A DNA stretch of 64,000 bases from Arthrobacter sp. Y-9 (GTDB taxonomy: Bacteria; Actinomycetota; Actinomycetes; Actinomycetales; Micrococcaceae), in NCBI RefSeq assembly GCF_029690065.1, contig NZ_CP121463.1, positions 1,550,001-1,614,000 of the forward strand. The letters run 5' to 3'. How positions within the stretch are numbered: position 1 is the first letter of the stretch; each line of letters opens with the position of its first letter. The translations under genes and the position numbers were made by a program. Shown here in pieces: positions 27,314-35,288 of this stretch. The notes under the pieces are model-generated. The model did no database searches. It saw only the letters and a program-made list of their open reading frames with translations, and was not told the origin of the DNA.

Positions 27314-29701
27314 TCACCCCTTGTCCGGCCGCCAGCCACGCCAGACCGGCTGCCGGAGGATGCCTTCACCAGTGCGTCCGCGGGATTCGACCTCTGCGAG
27401 CGCTTCCGGGTTGACCCAATGTGCTCCGCGCCGGATCTCCGCCGGGACCTCCACCGCGGGCTCGGCTCGCTTCTGTTCTTCCAGCCGTTCCCGGATCTCC
27501 CGGCGTTGCCGCGTCGAGAACCCGGTGCCGACCCGCCCGGCGTACCGCAGCGCACCGTCCCGCCGCTCGGCAAGAAGCAGGGAGGCGAAACCGCGCGGCT
27601 CGGCGTCGCTCTCCCGCCAGCCCATGACATACACCTCCGTGTCCAGCAGCGGGTACTTCCGCCAGTCCTGGGAGCGCGAGCCGGAGCGGTAGACGCTGTC
27701 CCGGCGTTTGGCGACCACTCCTTCCAGCCCCAGTTCGCCTGCGGTCTCGAGCGCTTGCTCGCCCGAGCCGTCGAACGCGTCCGGAACGGCGATCGGCATG
27801 TCCGGGGGAACCTCGACCACGGAGGCCAGGAGTTCCCGGCGCTGCTCGTAGCCCAGCGAACGGCAGTCATGCCCGTTGAGCTGGAGCACATCGAACAAGA
27901 AGTAGGCGGCCGGCGCGGCCTGCCGAGCGCGCGCGACCTTGTCCGGCTCGGTCAGCCCGAACCGCTGCTGGAGCCGCGAGAAGCTGGGGACACCGTCTCC
28001 GTCCAGGGCGACGATCTCCCCGTCGAGCACCGCCTGCTCGGCATTGACGAGGTCGGCAAGTCCGTGCAGTTCGGGATAGGAGGCGGTCAGGTCGCCACCT
28101 GAGCGGCTGACCAGGCGTACCTTCCCCTCATCGACGACGGCGAGCGCCCGGATGCCGTCCCACTTCATCTCGAACGCCCACTCGCCGGCGTCGAGGTGGG
28201 GGAGCGAGGCGAGGGATGCGGTCTCCGCCAGCATCGGGGTGAAGCCCGCGGGATCGGAGGCGCCGGAGGCGGTGACATTGAGTGGCGCCGGCCGCGCCCC
28301 GCCGTCCAGCTCCATGCGGTGGATCATCCAGCGGGGCTTGCCGCCCGACTCACCGGCCCGGAACAGCACGACCCGGCGAGGGCCACCGAGCCCGCCACCC
28401 GGGCTGCCGTGCAGCGTGACGATGACTTCGTCGTCGCGCCATTTCTCCAGGTCGTAGTTTCCGCTGTCCCAGATCTCCACCGTGCCCGCCCCATACTCGC
28501 CCCGGGGGATCGTGCCCTCGAAGGTCCGGTAGGACAAGGGGTGATCCTCGGTGGGGACGGCGAGGTGGTTGTCGGCGCCGTCGTCGGGCACGCCTTTCGG
28601 CAGTGCCCAGCTCACGAGCACGCCGTCATGCTCCAGGCGGAAGTCGTAGTGGAGTCGGCGTGCCTGGTGGCGCTGGATCACGAAGCGCCGTTGGTCGCCC
28701 TCCGCATCGTCATCGCTGTCACCCGGGGCCGGGACCGGTTCCGGGGTCCGTCCGGCGTCGCGCTTGGCGCGGTACTCGGTCAGCCGGTCGGGCGCCGCAC
28801 CGGCTCCCCTGCCCGCATCGGCGCGGAGCAAGGCCGCCAAAGGATCTCCGCGTTTCTCCACGCGCTGCAGGACCTCGTGGAACTCCAGGTGCCGCAGATG
28901 GGGAGAGGCGAGCTCGCGCCAGGTGCGCGGCGCCGCCACCATGGGCCGGGCCCGGCCGCGCAGCGAGTACGGCGCGACCGTGGTCTTCGCCGCGTTGTTC
29001 TGGCTCCAGTCGATGAAGACCTTTCCGGGCCGGAGCGCACGTTTCATGGAGCTGGTGATCGTTTCGGTGTGGTCCGCCTCCAGGGAACGCGCCAACTCGT
29101 GGGCGACGGCGGACGCATCGTCAGAACTCAGCTCACCACCGAGGGCGGCATACAGGTGGATGCCGGAACTGCCGCTCGTCACGGGGATGGATTCGAGCCC
29201 CATGCCGCGGAGCAGATCGCGGACCAGGAACGCCACCTGGGCGACCTGCGTCAGCTCGACGCCGTCCCCGGGATCGAGGTCGAACACCAGGCGGTCCGGG
29301 GACCCCGGCGTCCCCTCAGCGGTGAAACGCCATTGGGGCACGTGGATCTCCAGCGAGGCCAGCTGGGCGAGCCAGACGAGCGTCGCCGCGTCATCCACGA
29401 GCGGGTACGTGTTGACGTGGTCCTTGTGCTGGATCTCGCCGGTGTGCACCCAGTCCGGGTAGGAATCGCCGAGGTCCTTCTGGAAGAACGCCCCGCTCCC
29501 GTCCGGGCCCACGCCATCGGGCCATCGCTTCCGCGTGGCCGGGCGCTCCCGGCAGTGGGGGATCATCGTCTTCGCGATCGCTGAGTAGTACGCGATCACC
29601 TCTTCTTTGGTGGTGCCGGTCTCGGGGTAGAGCACCTTGTCCAGCTTCGTCACCCGGATACGGTGCCCGTCGAGCCGCACCTCGCCGTCGCGCTGTGCCA
29701 T
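27314..29701 (-). CDS. ligD: multifunctional ATP-dependent DNA ligase LigD
   Basis: Central enzyme of bacterial non-homologous end joining, recruited to double-strand breaks by Ku. The 795-aa protein has all three domains in the mycobacterial order. The primase-polymerase domain comes first (about 1-290; KLDKVLYPETG, DLDPG, SGSSGIHLY). The phosphoesterase domain is in the middle (about 340-480; RRFVIQRHQARRLHYDFRLE, RGEYGAG). The ligase domain follows (about 500-795) with the adenylation motif EMKWDG (Lys513), DGEIVALD and EGVVAKR. The start is the ATG at 29701; a longer frame runs antisense into ku and is not credible. It is divergent from ku with a shared 69-bp control region. Confidence 0.96.
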   Translation of the reverse strand: MAQRDGEVRLDGHRIRVTKLDKVLYPETGTTKEEVIAYYSAIAKTMIPHCRERPATRKRWPDGVGPDGSGAFFQKDLGDSYPDWVHTGEIQHKDHVNTYPLVDDAATLVWLAQLASLEIHVPQWRFTAEGTPGSPDRLVFDLDPGDGVELTQVAQVAFLVRDLLRGMGLESIPVTSGSSGIHLYAALGGELSSDDASAVAHELARSLEADHTETITSSMKRALRPGKVFIDWSQNNAAKTTVAPYSLRGRARPMVAAPRTWRELASPHLRHLEFHEVLQRVEKRGDPLAALLRADAGRGAGAAPDRLTEYRAKRDAGRTPEPVPAPGDSDDDAEGDQRRFVIQRHQARRLHYDFRLEHDGVLVSWALPKGVPDDGADNHLAVPTEDHPLSYRTFEGTIPRGEYGAGTVEIWDSGNYDLEKWRDDEVIVTLHGSPGGGLGGPRRVVLFRAGESGGKPRWMIHRMELDGGARPAPLNVTASGASDPAGFTPMLAETASLASLPHLDAGEWAFEMKWDGIRALAVVDEGKVRLVSRSGGDLTASYPELHGLADLVNAEQAVLDGEIVALDGDGVPSFSRLQQRFGLTEPDKVARARQAAPAAYFLFDVLQLNGHDCRSLGYEQRRELLASVVEVPPDMPIAVPDAFDGSGEQALETAGELGLEGVVAKRRDSVYRSGSRSQDWRKYPLLDTEVYVMGWRESDAEPRGFASLLLAERRDGALRYAGRVGTGFSTRQRREIRERLEEQKRAEPAVEVPAEIRRGAHWVNPEALAEVESRGRTGEGILRQPVWRGWRPDKG

Positions 29702-29770
29702 GACTACATCATGGTCCGGTGCCCACGCAAGAGGTAGACCGTTGACGTTTCCGGGGTCTCTACTGTAAGG

Positions 29771-30748
29771 ATGAGAGCGATCTGGAGCGGAGCCATCACC
29801 TTCGGCCTCGTGAACGTCCCGGTCAAGCTGTACAGCGCGACAGAGGACCACGACGTCGACCTTCACCAGGTGCACGACGCCGACGGCGGGCGCATCCGCT
29901 ATCAGCGCCGTTGCGAGGTGTGCGGCAAGGTGGTCGAGTACGAGGACATCGACAAGGCCTATGCGGACGACGAACAGACGATCGTCCTGACGAAGAAGGA
30001 CCTCGAGTCCATCCCACAGGAACACGACCGTGACATCACCGTCGTGGAGTTCGTCCCCAGTGATCAGCTCGACCCGCTGCTCTTCGACCGCAGTTACTAC
30101 CTGGAACCGGCGGGGAAGAACGCCAAGGCTTATGTGCTGCTGCGGCGCACCCTGGAGAAGACGGACCGGACCGCGGTGGTGCACTTCGCCCTGCGCCAGA
30201 AGACCCGGCTGGCCGCTCTCCGCGTCAGGGGCGACGCGCTGCTCCTCCAGACCCTGCTGTGGCCGGACGAGATCCGTGAACCCGACTTCCCGGCGCTGGA
30301 CGAGAAAACCCGTATCAGTGCCAAGGAGATGCAGCTCTCCGCGGCCCTCGTCGAGAGTTTCTCCGAGGATTTCGACCCGTCAGCCTTCCACGACGACTAC
30401 CAGGAGCAGCTGCGGACCCTCATCGAGGCGAAACGGCGTGCCGGCGACTCCCTCGACACGGAGGAGACCTTCGGACGGGAAGAATCCAGCGGGGGCCAGG
30501 TCATCGACCTCATGGAGGCACTCAAGCAGAGCGTCGAGCGCTCGCGGGCACGGAAGAGGGGCGGGGCGGGAAAGGGAGAGTCTGGGAAAGAAGAGACTGA
30601 GAAGGAAAAGACGGGGAAGGACAAGACGGAGAAGGAAAAGCCGGGGAAGCCGCCCTCCGGGAAGGGCGGCACCGCGAAGCAGGCCGGCACCGCGAAGAAG
30701 AAGAGCACCGTTACCCGCCAGAAGACCCCGGCCCGCAAGGGCGCCTGA
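29771..30748 (+). CDS. ku: non-homologous end joining protein Ku
   Basis: DNA-end-binding homodimer that loads LigD. The 325-aa protein starts MRAIWSGAITFGLVNVPV, an invariant Ku beginning that fixes the start codon. The core includes VCGKVVEYEDI, DRSYYLEPAG, RTAVVHFALRQ and EMQLSAALVES. The last 70 residues are an extended Lys/Glu/Gly tail (EKEKTGKDKTEKEKPGK), as seen in mycobacterial Ku where such tails affect DNA binding. The tail is coded by a purine-rich tract (30550-30649). AAGG lies directly before the ATG and TTGACG (29742-29747) is a possible -35. It is divergent from ligD and followed 22 bp later by pncC. Confidence 0.97.
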   Translation: MRAIWSGAITFGLVNVPVKLYSATEDHDVDLHQVHDADGGRIRYQRRCEVCGKVVEYEDIDKAYADDEQTIVLTKKDLESIPQEHDRDITVVEFVPSDQLDPLLFDRSYYLEPAGKNAKAYVLLRRTLEKTDRTAVVHFALRQKTRLAALRVRGDALLLQTLLWPDEIREPDFPALDEKTRISAKEMQLSAALVESFSEDFDPSAFHDDYQEQLRTLIEAKRRAGDSLDTEETFGREESSGGQVIDLMEALKQSVERSRARKRGGAGKGESGKEETEKEKTGKDKTEKEKPGKPPSGKGGTAKQAGTAKKKSTVTRQKTPARKGA

Positions 30749-30770
30749 CCCGTCCGAAAGGAGCACACCC

Positions 30771-31259
30771 ATGGCGGAATCCGTGGTGAGTGAGCCGGCC
30801 GACCGCCTGGTCCAGGAACTCGCCCGGCTGGCACAGGCCCGGGGCCTCACGGTGGCGACTGCGGAGTCCCTCACCGGGGGACAGCTCGCCGTCGCCATCT
30901 CGGCCTGCGACGACTCCAGCGAGTGGTACCGGGGAGGAATCGTCGCTTATCAGCCCGCCATCAAGCACGGGCTCCTTGCCGCCCCGCCGGGCCCGGTGGT
31001 GACCGCTCCGACGGCGGCCGCCATGGCCCGCTCGCCCGTGCGGCTGCTGGACGCGGACTACGCCGTCGCTCTGACCGGCGTCGGAGGCCCCGGTCCCGAG
31101 GAGGGGCAGCCCGCGGGAACGGTGTATCTGGCGACGTGCGCGGCCGGAGAGGAGCCGGAGGTCGTCCGCCAGAAGTTCGAGGGGAACCCGATGGAGATTC
31201 TCGAACACTCGGTGCTGGCGGCCCTGCGCGAACTCGTGGACCGGATCACTCGGGAATGA
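30771..31259 (+). CDS. pncC: CinA C-terminal domain protein, nicotinamide-nucleotide amidohydrolase
   Basis: Protein of 162 aa equal to a standalone CinA C-terminal domain, which deamidates nicotinamide mononucleotide in pyridine nucleotide recycling. The family motif TVATAESLTGGQLAVAIS is near the N-terminus, followed by YRGGIVAYQPAIKHGLL and VALTGVGGPGPEEGQPAGTVYLA. AAAGGAG 8 nt upstream supports the ATG at 30771. It lies 22 bp after ku on the same strand. Bacterial DNA ligase of the NAD type releases NMN, which makes a repair link conceivable, but LigD uses ATP, so the association may be incidental. Confidence 0.9.
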   Translation: MAESVVSEPADRLVQELARLAQARGLTVATAESLTGGQLAVAISACDDSSEWYRGGIVAYQPAIKHGLLAAPPGPVVTAPTAAAMARSPVRLLDADYAVALTGVGGPGPEEGQPAGTVYLATCAAGEEPEVVRQKFEGNPMEILEHSVLAALRELVDRITRE

Positions 31260-31286
31260 ACGCCCGGACACGATACCGTCGGAACC

Positions 31287-32072
31287 ATGACCGAATTCTG
31301 GCGCAGCCTGGAGCTGCCGCAGCTGGAATCGCGGCGCTCGTGCCAGGCGGTGTCCTGCTACCGGCCGCACACCCATGACCGCTTCTCCATCGGCCTGATC
31401 GACGCGGGTCAGGCCGTGTTCGCCGGCGCGGGCGACACCCGCTGTGAGCTGGAGCCGGGGGACGTCCTGCTGATTCCCGCGCACACCGTGCACTCGTGCA
31501 ACCGGCAGACCGGCTTGTGGACCTATCAGATGATCCACGCCGACCAGGACTGGATCACCAGCCTCCTGCCGGACGGCGCCGCGCGACTGCTCGACGGCGT
31601 CGCGGTCTTCCGTGAACCCGGCCTGCACCACGCCTTCAGCCTCCTCAATGACGGCCTCTTCCGGGGAGTGGACCCGGCCAGAGCGGAGACCCTGCTGGCA
31701 GAGGCGCTCGCCGCCTGTGCAGACCTCACGCCGTTCTACCGCGGTGCAGCCGGCCCGGAGGCCTGCACGGATTCCTCCTTGGCACCCGTGCTGGACCGAC
31801 TCCGGAATGATGAGGCCACCCCCAGCCTCGACGAACTCGGCGGACTGCTGGGCCTGGACAAGTACCAGCTCATCCGCGCCGTGAAGGACGCCACCGGGCT
31901 CCCACCCATCGCCTGGCGTCAGAACGACCGCGTCATCGCGGCTCGCGCCCTGCTCCGCGAGGGCCTGTCGCCGGCCGAGACGGCATATGCGCTCGGGTTC
32001 ACAGACCAGAGCCACTTCCACCGGGTGTTCCGGTCTCATGTCGCGGCGACGCCCGGCGCCTACCAGGCGTGA
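31287..32072 (+). CDS. AraC family transcriptional regulator
   Basis: Protein of 261 aa with an N-terminal cupin-like sensing domain (CYRPHTHDRFSIGLIDAGQ, CELEPGDVLLIPAHTVHSC) and a C-terminal double helix-turn-helix (LGGLLGLDKYQLIRAVKDATG and ETAYALGFTDQSHFHRVF). Ligand unknown. The cupin with PHTHD and HTVHSC resembles regulators of LysE-type exporters or small-molecule responses. The ATG lies 7 nt after TACCGT (31274-31279), so a leaderless mRNA is likely. It precedes the proline dehydrogenase gene by 48 bp on the same strand, which makes control of that gene possible but unproven. Confidence 0.88.
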   Translation: MTEFWRSLELPQLESRRSCQAVSCYRPHTHDRFSIGLIDAGQAVFAGAGDTRCELEPGDVLLIPAHTVHSCNRQTGLWTYQMIHADQDWITSLLPDGAARLLDGVAVFREPGLHHAFSLLNDGLFRGVDPARAETLLAEALAACADLTPFYRGAAGPEACTDSSLAPVLDRLRNDEATPSLDELGGLLGLDKYQLIRAVKDATGLPPIAWRQNDRVIAARALLREGLSPAETAYALGFTDQSHFHRVFRSHVAATPGAYQA

Positions 32073-32120
32073 CGCAACTTCGTACAAGACGACGGAACGC
32101 GCACCCAGCAGACTGTCCGG

Positions 32121-33089
32121 ATGGACATCACCGCTGCAACGCTTCACACCGTCTCTGACACGCTCCGCCGCTGGGCTCTCGACGAGGGCCTGAAAGCCAG
32201 AACCATGGCCGACCCCGCGCTCGCAGCCGCCGCAGGGCGGGTCGCCGCACGCTATACGGCAGGGCCTGACGTCGACGGCGCGCTGGCAGTCCTCGAGGCG
32301 GCGTCACGCCGAGGCCACCGGATCAGCGTCGAATGCGTGGGCGAATCCGTGCGGGACGCGGGGGTCGCCTCGCGGGAGACCGAGGCGTTCGTGGACCTGG
32401 CGCGGCGCCTCGGACAGGCCGGTGTACTCCCGTCCCCTCCGACCGTTTCGTTCGATCTCTCCCACCTCGGCTCGCTGGTCTCTCCGGACCTGGGCCTCGC
32501 GAACGCGTCGCGGGTCGCTCAGGCCGCCCGAGACGCCGGCACGTCCGTGATGATCTCGGCCGAGGGCTCGGACCGCACCGACCTCGTGCTCGATCTCTGG
32601 GAGCGGCTCTCCTCGGACTTCCCGGAGACGGGGATCACCCTCCAGGCCCGGCTGCACCGCACGCCGGAGGACCTGGAGCGCGTGCTGCGCCGGCCCGGGC
32701 CGGTCCGCCTGGTGAAGGGCGCCTTCCTCGAGGCCTCGTCGGTGGCCTATCCCCGGGACTCCGAGCCCTTGGTGGCGGCCTACCACCGGTTGGCGGACCG
32801 TCTGCTCACGAGCGGGCACCGGGTCAATCTGGCGACCCATGACGCCACGTTGATCGATGAGCTGCGTGCTCGGCATGGTGACAGGCTCCGGGAAGGCCAG
32901 GTCGAGTTCGAGATGCTGCAGGGCCTGGGGACGGAACTGCTCGATGGTCTGCAGGCCGAGGGTTTCGCCACCCGGGAGTACATCGTCTACGGGCCCGAAT
33001 GGTGGCTCTACGTGCTCAACCGGATCGCCGAGCACCCGGAACGGGTCCTCCTCGCGCTGGCCGATCTGGGGTACCCGACGGCGGGGTGA
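32121..33089 (+). CDS. proline dehydrogenase
   Basis: Monofunctional FAD enzyme that oxidises proline to pyrroline-5-carboxylate. The 322-aa protein has the PRODH barrel motifs: LDLWERLSSDFPETGITLQA, VRLVKGAFLE, NLATHDATLI, EFEMLQG and REYIVYGPEWWLYVLNRIAE. The last contains the conserved tail Arg residues that contact proline. No pyrroline-5-carboxylate dehydrogenase gene is adjacent, so the second step must be coded elsewhere. It follows the AraC gene closely. Confidence in the family is high; the exact start is less certain because no ribosome site is evident before the ATG. Confidence 0.92.
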   Translation: MDITAATLHTVSDTLRRWALDEGLKARTMADPALAAAAGRVAARYTAGPDVDGALAVLEAASRRGHRISVECVGESVRDAGVASRETEAFVDLARRLGQAGVLPSPPTVSFDLSHLGSLVSPDLGLANASRVAQAARDAGTSVMISAEGSDRTDLVLDLWERLSSDFPETGITLQARLHRTPEDLERVLRRPGPVRLVKGAFLEASSVAYPRDSEPLVAAYHRLADRLLTSGHRVNLATHDATLIDELRARHGDRLREGQVEFEMLQGLGTELLDGLQAEGFATREYIVYGPEWWLYVLNRIAEHPERVLLALADLGYPTAG

Positions 33090-33149
33090 CGCGCGGCACA
33101 TTACCGTCATCCAACGCGGTTCCTCGGGGCCGACGGGCACGGCTGGCAC

Positions 33150-33191
33150 TATCATGGAAGCTTCCCCGGACGGCCCGCGTGAGCTCACGCG
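33150..33191 (+). promoter_or_regulatory. -10-like hexamer and 16-bp palindrome before the 33234 gene
   Basis: TATCAT (33150-33155) is a candidate -10. CGCGTGAGCTCACGCG (33176-33191) is a perfect 16-bp palindrome in the untranslated leader, a plausible operator. Confidence 0.4.
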
Positions 33192-33233
33192 TGCCCGGAA
33201 CCGGGGTCAGTAGCTGAACGACAACGGAGGACC

Positions 33234-34145
33234 ATGAGCCGGAACCGGAAGAAGCCGCGTCAGGACAAGAAGCAGGCGGCCGCCCTCAAGCAGAGCGAAG
33301 CCCTGTACAAGAACGCCGACCGCGCCGTCGACACCCAGGCCCTGGCCTTCGTGCGCTGGTACGAGGAGACGGACGGGAACACGGGCGCCGAGGCGCTGCA
33401 GGTGCTCCAGTCGGTCAAGCAGTTCCTGTGGCTGTATGGCGCCAGCGGCGCTCCGGTGTCCGCCACCGCCTTCGACGCCGACGTCTTCCTGCAGGCCATG
33501 GCCCAGCTGGAGGCGATGAGCGAAGCGGGGGAGAGCCGCGTCTTCCAGGTCATGACGGACGACCTCCAGGTGTACCTCGGATACCTTGACGCCACGGGAT
33601 CCTGGACCGGCACCGCCGAGGACCTCGAGGTCCTGCTCGAGAACTTCGTTCTGACGCAGGACGAGGAGGCGACGACGGAGGAAACGCCTGCTGAAACCGC
33701 GGCAGACACCGAGGCCGGCAGCGCCGATGTTTCCGACGCCGCCGACGTTTCCGCGAGTGCCGTCCGCCACGCCGTCGCGCTCCTCGACTGGCTCGGCGAC
33801 GGCAAGGAGCTGACCGCCACCGGGTCCCTGCGCCTGGCGGACATCGCGGGCGCCGCGGCGGCCGTCGGCGTGCACGCGGTCGGTTCGCAGAAGCGTCTGT
33901 CCGAGGACGAGGTGGCGGCCCTGGCCGACGCGGACGGCCGGCTGCCGCAGGTCGTCCGGTCCATGGCGGAGCTGGAGCACCTGAACACCCTGTGGCTGAG
34001 CCTGCGCGAACTCGGATACCTCGAAATCACGGGCAAGAAGGCGACTGTGAGCGACGCCGGCCGGGCCCTGCAGAACGGCGGCGCCGCGGAGCGCGGGGCC
34101 CTGCTGCGGGAACTCGCCGACGCTGAGCTCCCTGCCGCGGGCTGA
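33234..34145 (+). CDS. conserved hypothetical protein, long member of a local paralog pair
   Basis: Protein of 303 aa. A basic start (MSRNRKKPRQDKKQAAALKQ) leads into the same helical domain found in the 133-aa protein at 25253-25654 (about residues 30-135). An acidic linker follows (DEEATTEETPAETAADTE). A C-terminal domain of about 120 residues is unique to this copy: AVALLDWLGDG, QVVRSMAELEHLNTLWLSLRE, LGYLEITGKKATVSDAGRAL. The end reads like a winged-helix (helix, helix, then YLEITGKKATVS as a hairpin). It may bind nucleic acid, but that is inference. GGAGG precedes the ATG. It is 18 bp upstream of the exonuclease gene, so the two are probably co-transcribed. Confidence 0.8.
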   Translation: MSRNRKKPRQDKKQAAALKQSEALYKNADRAVDTQALAFVRWYEETDGNTGAEALQVLQSVKQFLWLYGASGAPVSATAFDADVFLQAMAQLEAMSEAGESRVFQVMTDDLQVYLGYLDATGSWTGTAEDLEVLLENFVLTQDEEATTEETPAETAADTEAGSADVSDAADVSASAVRHAVALLDWLGDGKELTATGSLRLADIAGAAAAVGVHAVGSQKRLSEDEVAALADADGRLPQVVRSMAELEHLNTLWLSLRELGYLEITGKKATVSDAGRALQNGGAAERGALLRELADAELPAAG

Positions 34146-34163
34146 CCGTCGGAGGCCGGCCCA

Positions 34164-35195
34164 GTGAGCGGGGGTTTCGCCGTGGTCGATGTCGAGACCA
34201 CCGGCCTGGTCGCGGGACGGGACCGGGTGGCGGAGATCGGCATCGTCCACGTCGATCCCGACGGCACCGTCCGTGACCGCTGGGAGACCCTCGTCAACCC
34301 GCAGCGCGACCTCGGTCCGCAGCGCATCCATGGCATCCGCGCGGAACAGGTGCGCGACGCCCCGCTCTTCCTCGACGTCCTGCCGGAGATCGCGCGCCGG
34401 CTGGAAGGGCGGGCTTTCGTCGCCCACAATGCACGGTTCGACCACCGCTTCCTCGCCGCGGAGTTCCTCCGGGCGGGGGAGCAGTTCCCGGTCGGCGCGG
34501 ACGACGTGGTGTGCACGATGCGGCTGGCCCGGACGTTCCTGCCGGGTGCGGGCCGGTCGCTCCAGGACTGCTGCAACGCCTTCGGTCTCCTGCTGGAGGA
34601 CGCCCACACGGCGGGCGCCGACGCCGAGGCGACCGCGCACGTCCTGAGCGCCTATCTCAGCATGGCGCCGGAGGATCCGGCCTGGGCGGTGGCGCTCGAA
34701 CGGGCGGCCACCACCTCTTGGTCCGTGCCGGTGCGGTCAGGCCATCCCGGGCTGACCCGTGGACACAGTGATCACCTGGCACGCCTCCGTCGCCGGCTCG
34801 CGGCCGCCTGGACCGATGGCATGCTCTCCCCGGAGAGCGTGGCCGGGCTGTATGCGGAGGCCGACCGCTTCGGCGTCGCCGAGGAACAGGTCGACGCTCT
34901 CCTGAGAGAACCTGCGCCCGCGCCGTCCGGCGGCTGGCCCCCGCCGGGAGTTCCGGTAGCGCCGGAACCGGGCCGGAGGCTCGTCCTGACCGGTCAGATG
35001 CGCCGGCCGCGCCACGAGATCACCGAACGATTGCAGGCGGCCGGGTATCCGGTGCACCCGGCCGTCACCCGGGCTGTCGCCCTGGTGATCGCCGCGGATC
35101 CGGACACTCAGTCGACCAAAGCCCGGAGGGCGCGGGCCTATGGCATCCCGGTGGTCGGCGAGGACTTCCTGCACACCCTCCTCGAAGGGCGCTGA
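34164..35195 (+). CDS. DEDDh exonuclease with C-terminal BRCT domain
   Basis: Protein of 343 aa resembling the DNA polymerase III epsilon/DnaQ family. The three exonuclease motifs are intact: FAVVDVETTGLV (Exo I, Asp and Glu), VAHNARFDHRFL (Exo II, Asp) and HTAGADAEATAHVL (Exo III, His and Asp). A BRCT-like domain closes the protein (about 275-343; RRLVLTGQMRRPRHEITERL, GIPVVGEDFLHTLL). This layout suggests a repair or end-processing nuclease rather than the replicative proofreader. GTG start at 34164, 18 bp after a hypothetical gene and probably in the same operon. Confidence 0.9.
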   Translation: MSGGFAVVDVETTGLVAGRDRVAEIGIVHVDPDGTVRDRWETLVNPQRDLGPQRIHGIRAEQVRDAPLFLDVLPEIARRLEGRAFVAHNARFDHRFLAAEFLRAGEQFPVGADDVVCTMRLARTFLPGAGRSLQDCCNAFGLLLEDAHTAGADAEATAHVLSAYLSMAPEDPAWAVALERAATTSWSVPVRSGHPGLTRGHSDHLARLRRRLAAAWTDGMLSPESVAGLYAEADRFGVAEEQVDALLREPAPAPSGGWPPPGVPVAPEPGRRLVLTGQMRRPRHEITERLQAAGYPVHPAVTRAVALVIAADPDTQSTKARRARAYGIPVVGEDFLHTLLEGR

Positions 35196-35288
35196 ACTCG
35201 TCCGGTTCCTGCGATTACCCTGTGAATGCTCGAATCAGAGCAGCCGGCTCCGCGGAAAGACGCCGGCGGGCCGGTAATCTCTGGCAGT

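Noticed and set aside
27314-30184. Extension of the ligD frame past 29701 into ku
   Set aside because: The extra 160 residues are antisense to ku and have no similarity to the polymerase domain; the ATG at 29701 starts at the conserved N-terminus.
30030-30770. Frame running into pncC through ku in another frame
   Set aside because: It is the shadow of ku; the CinA-like part starts at 30771 with its own ribosome site.
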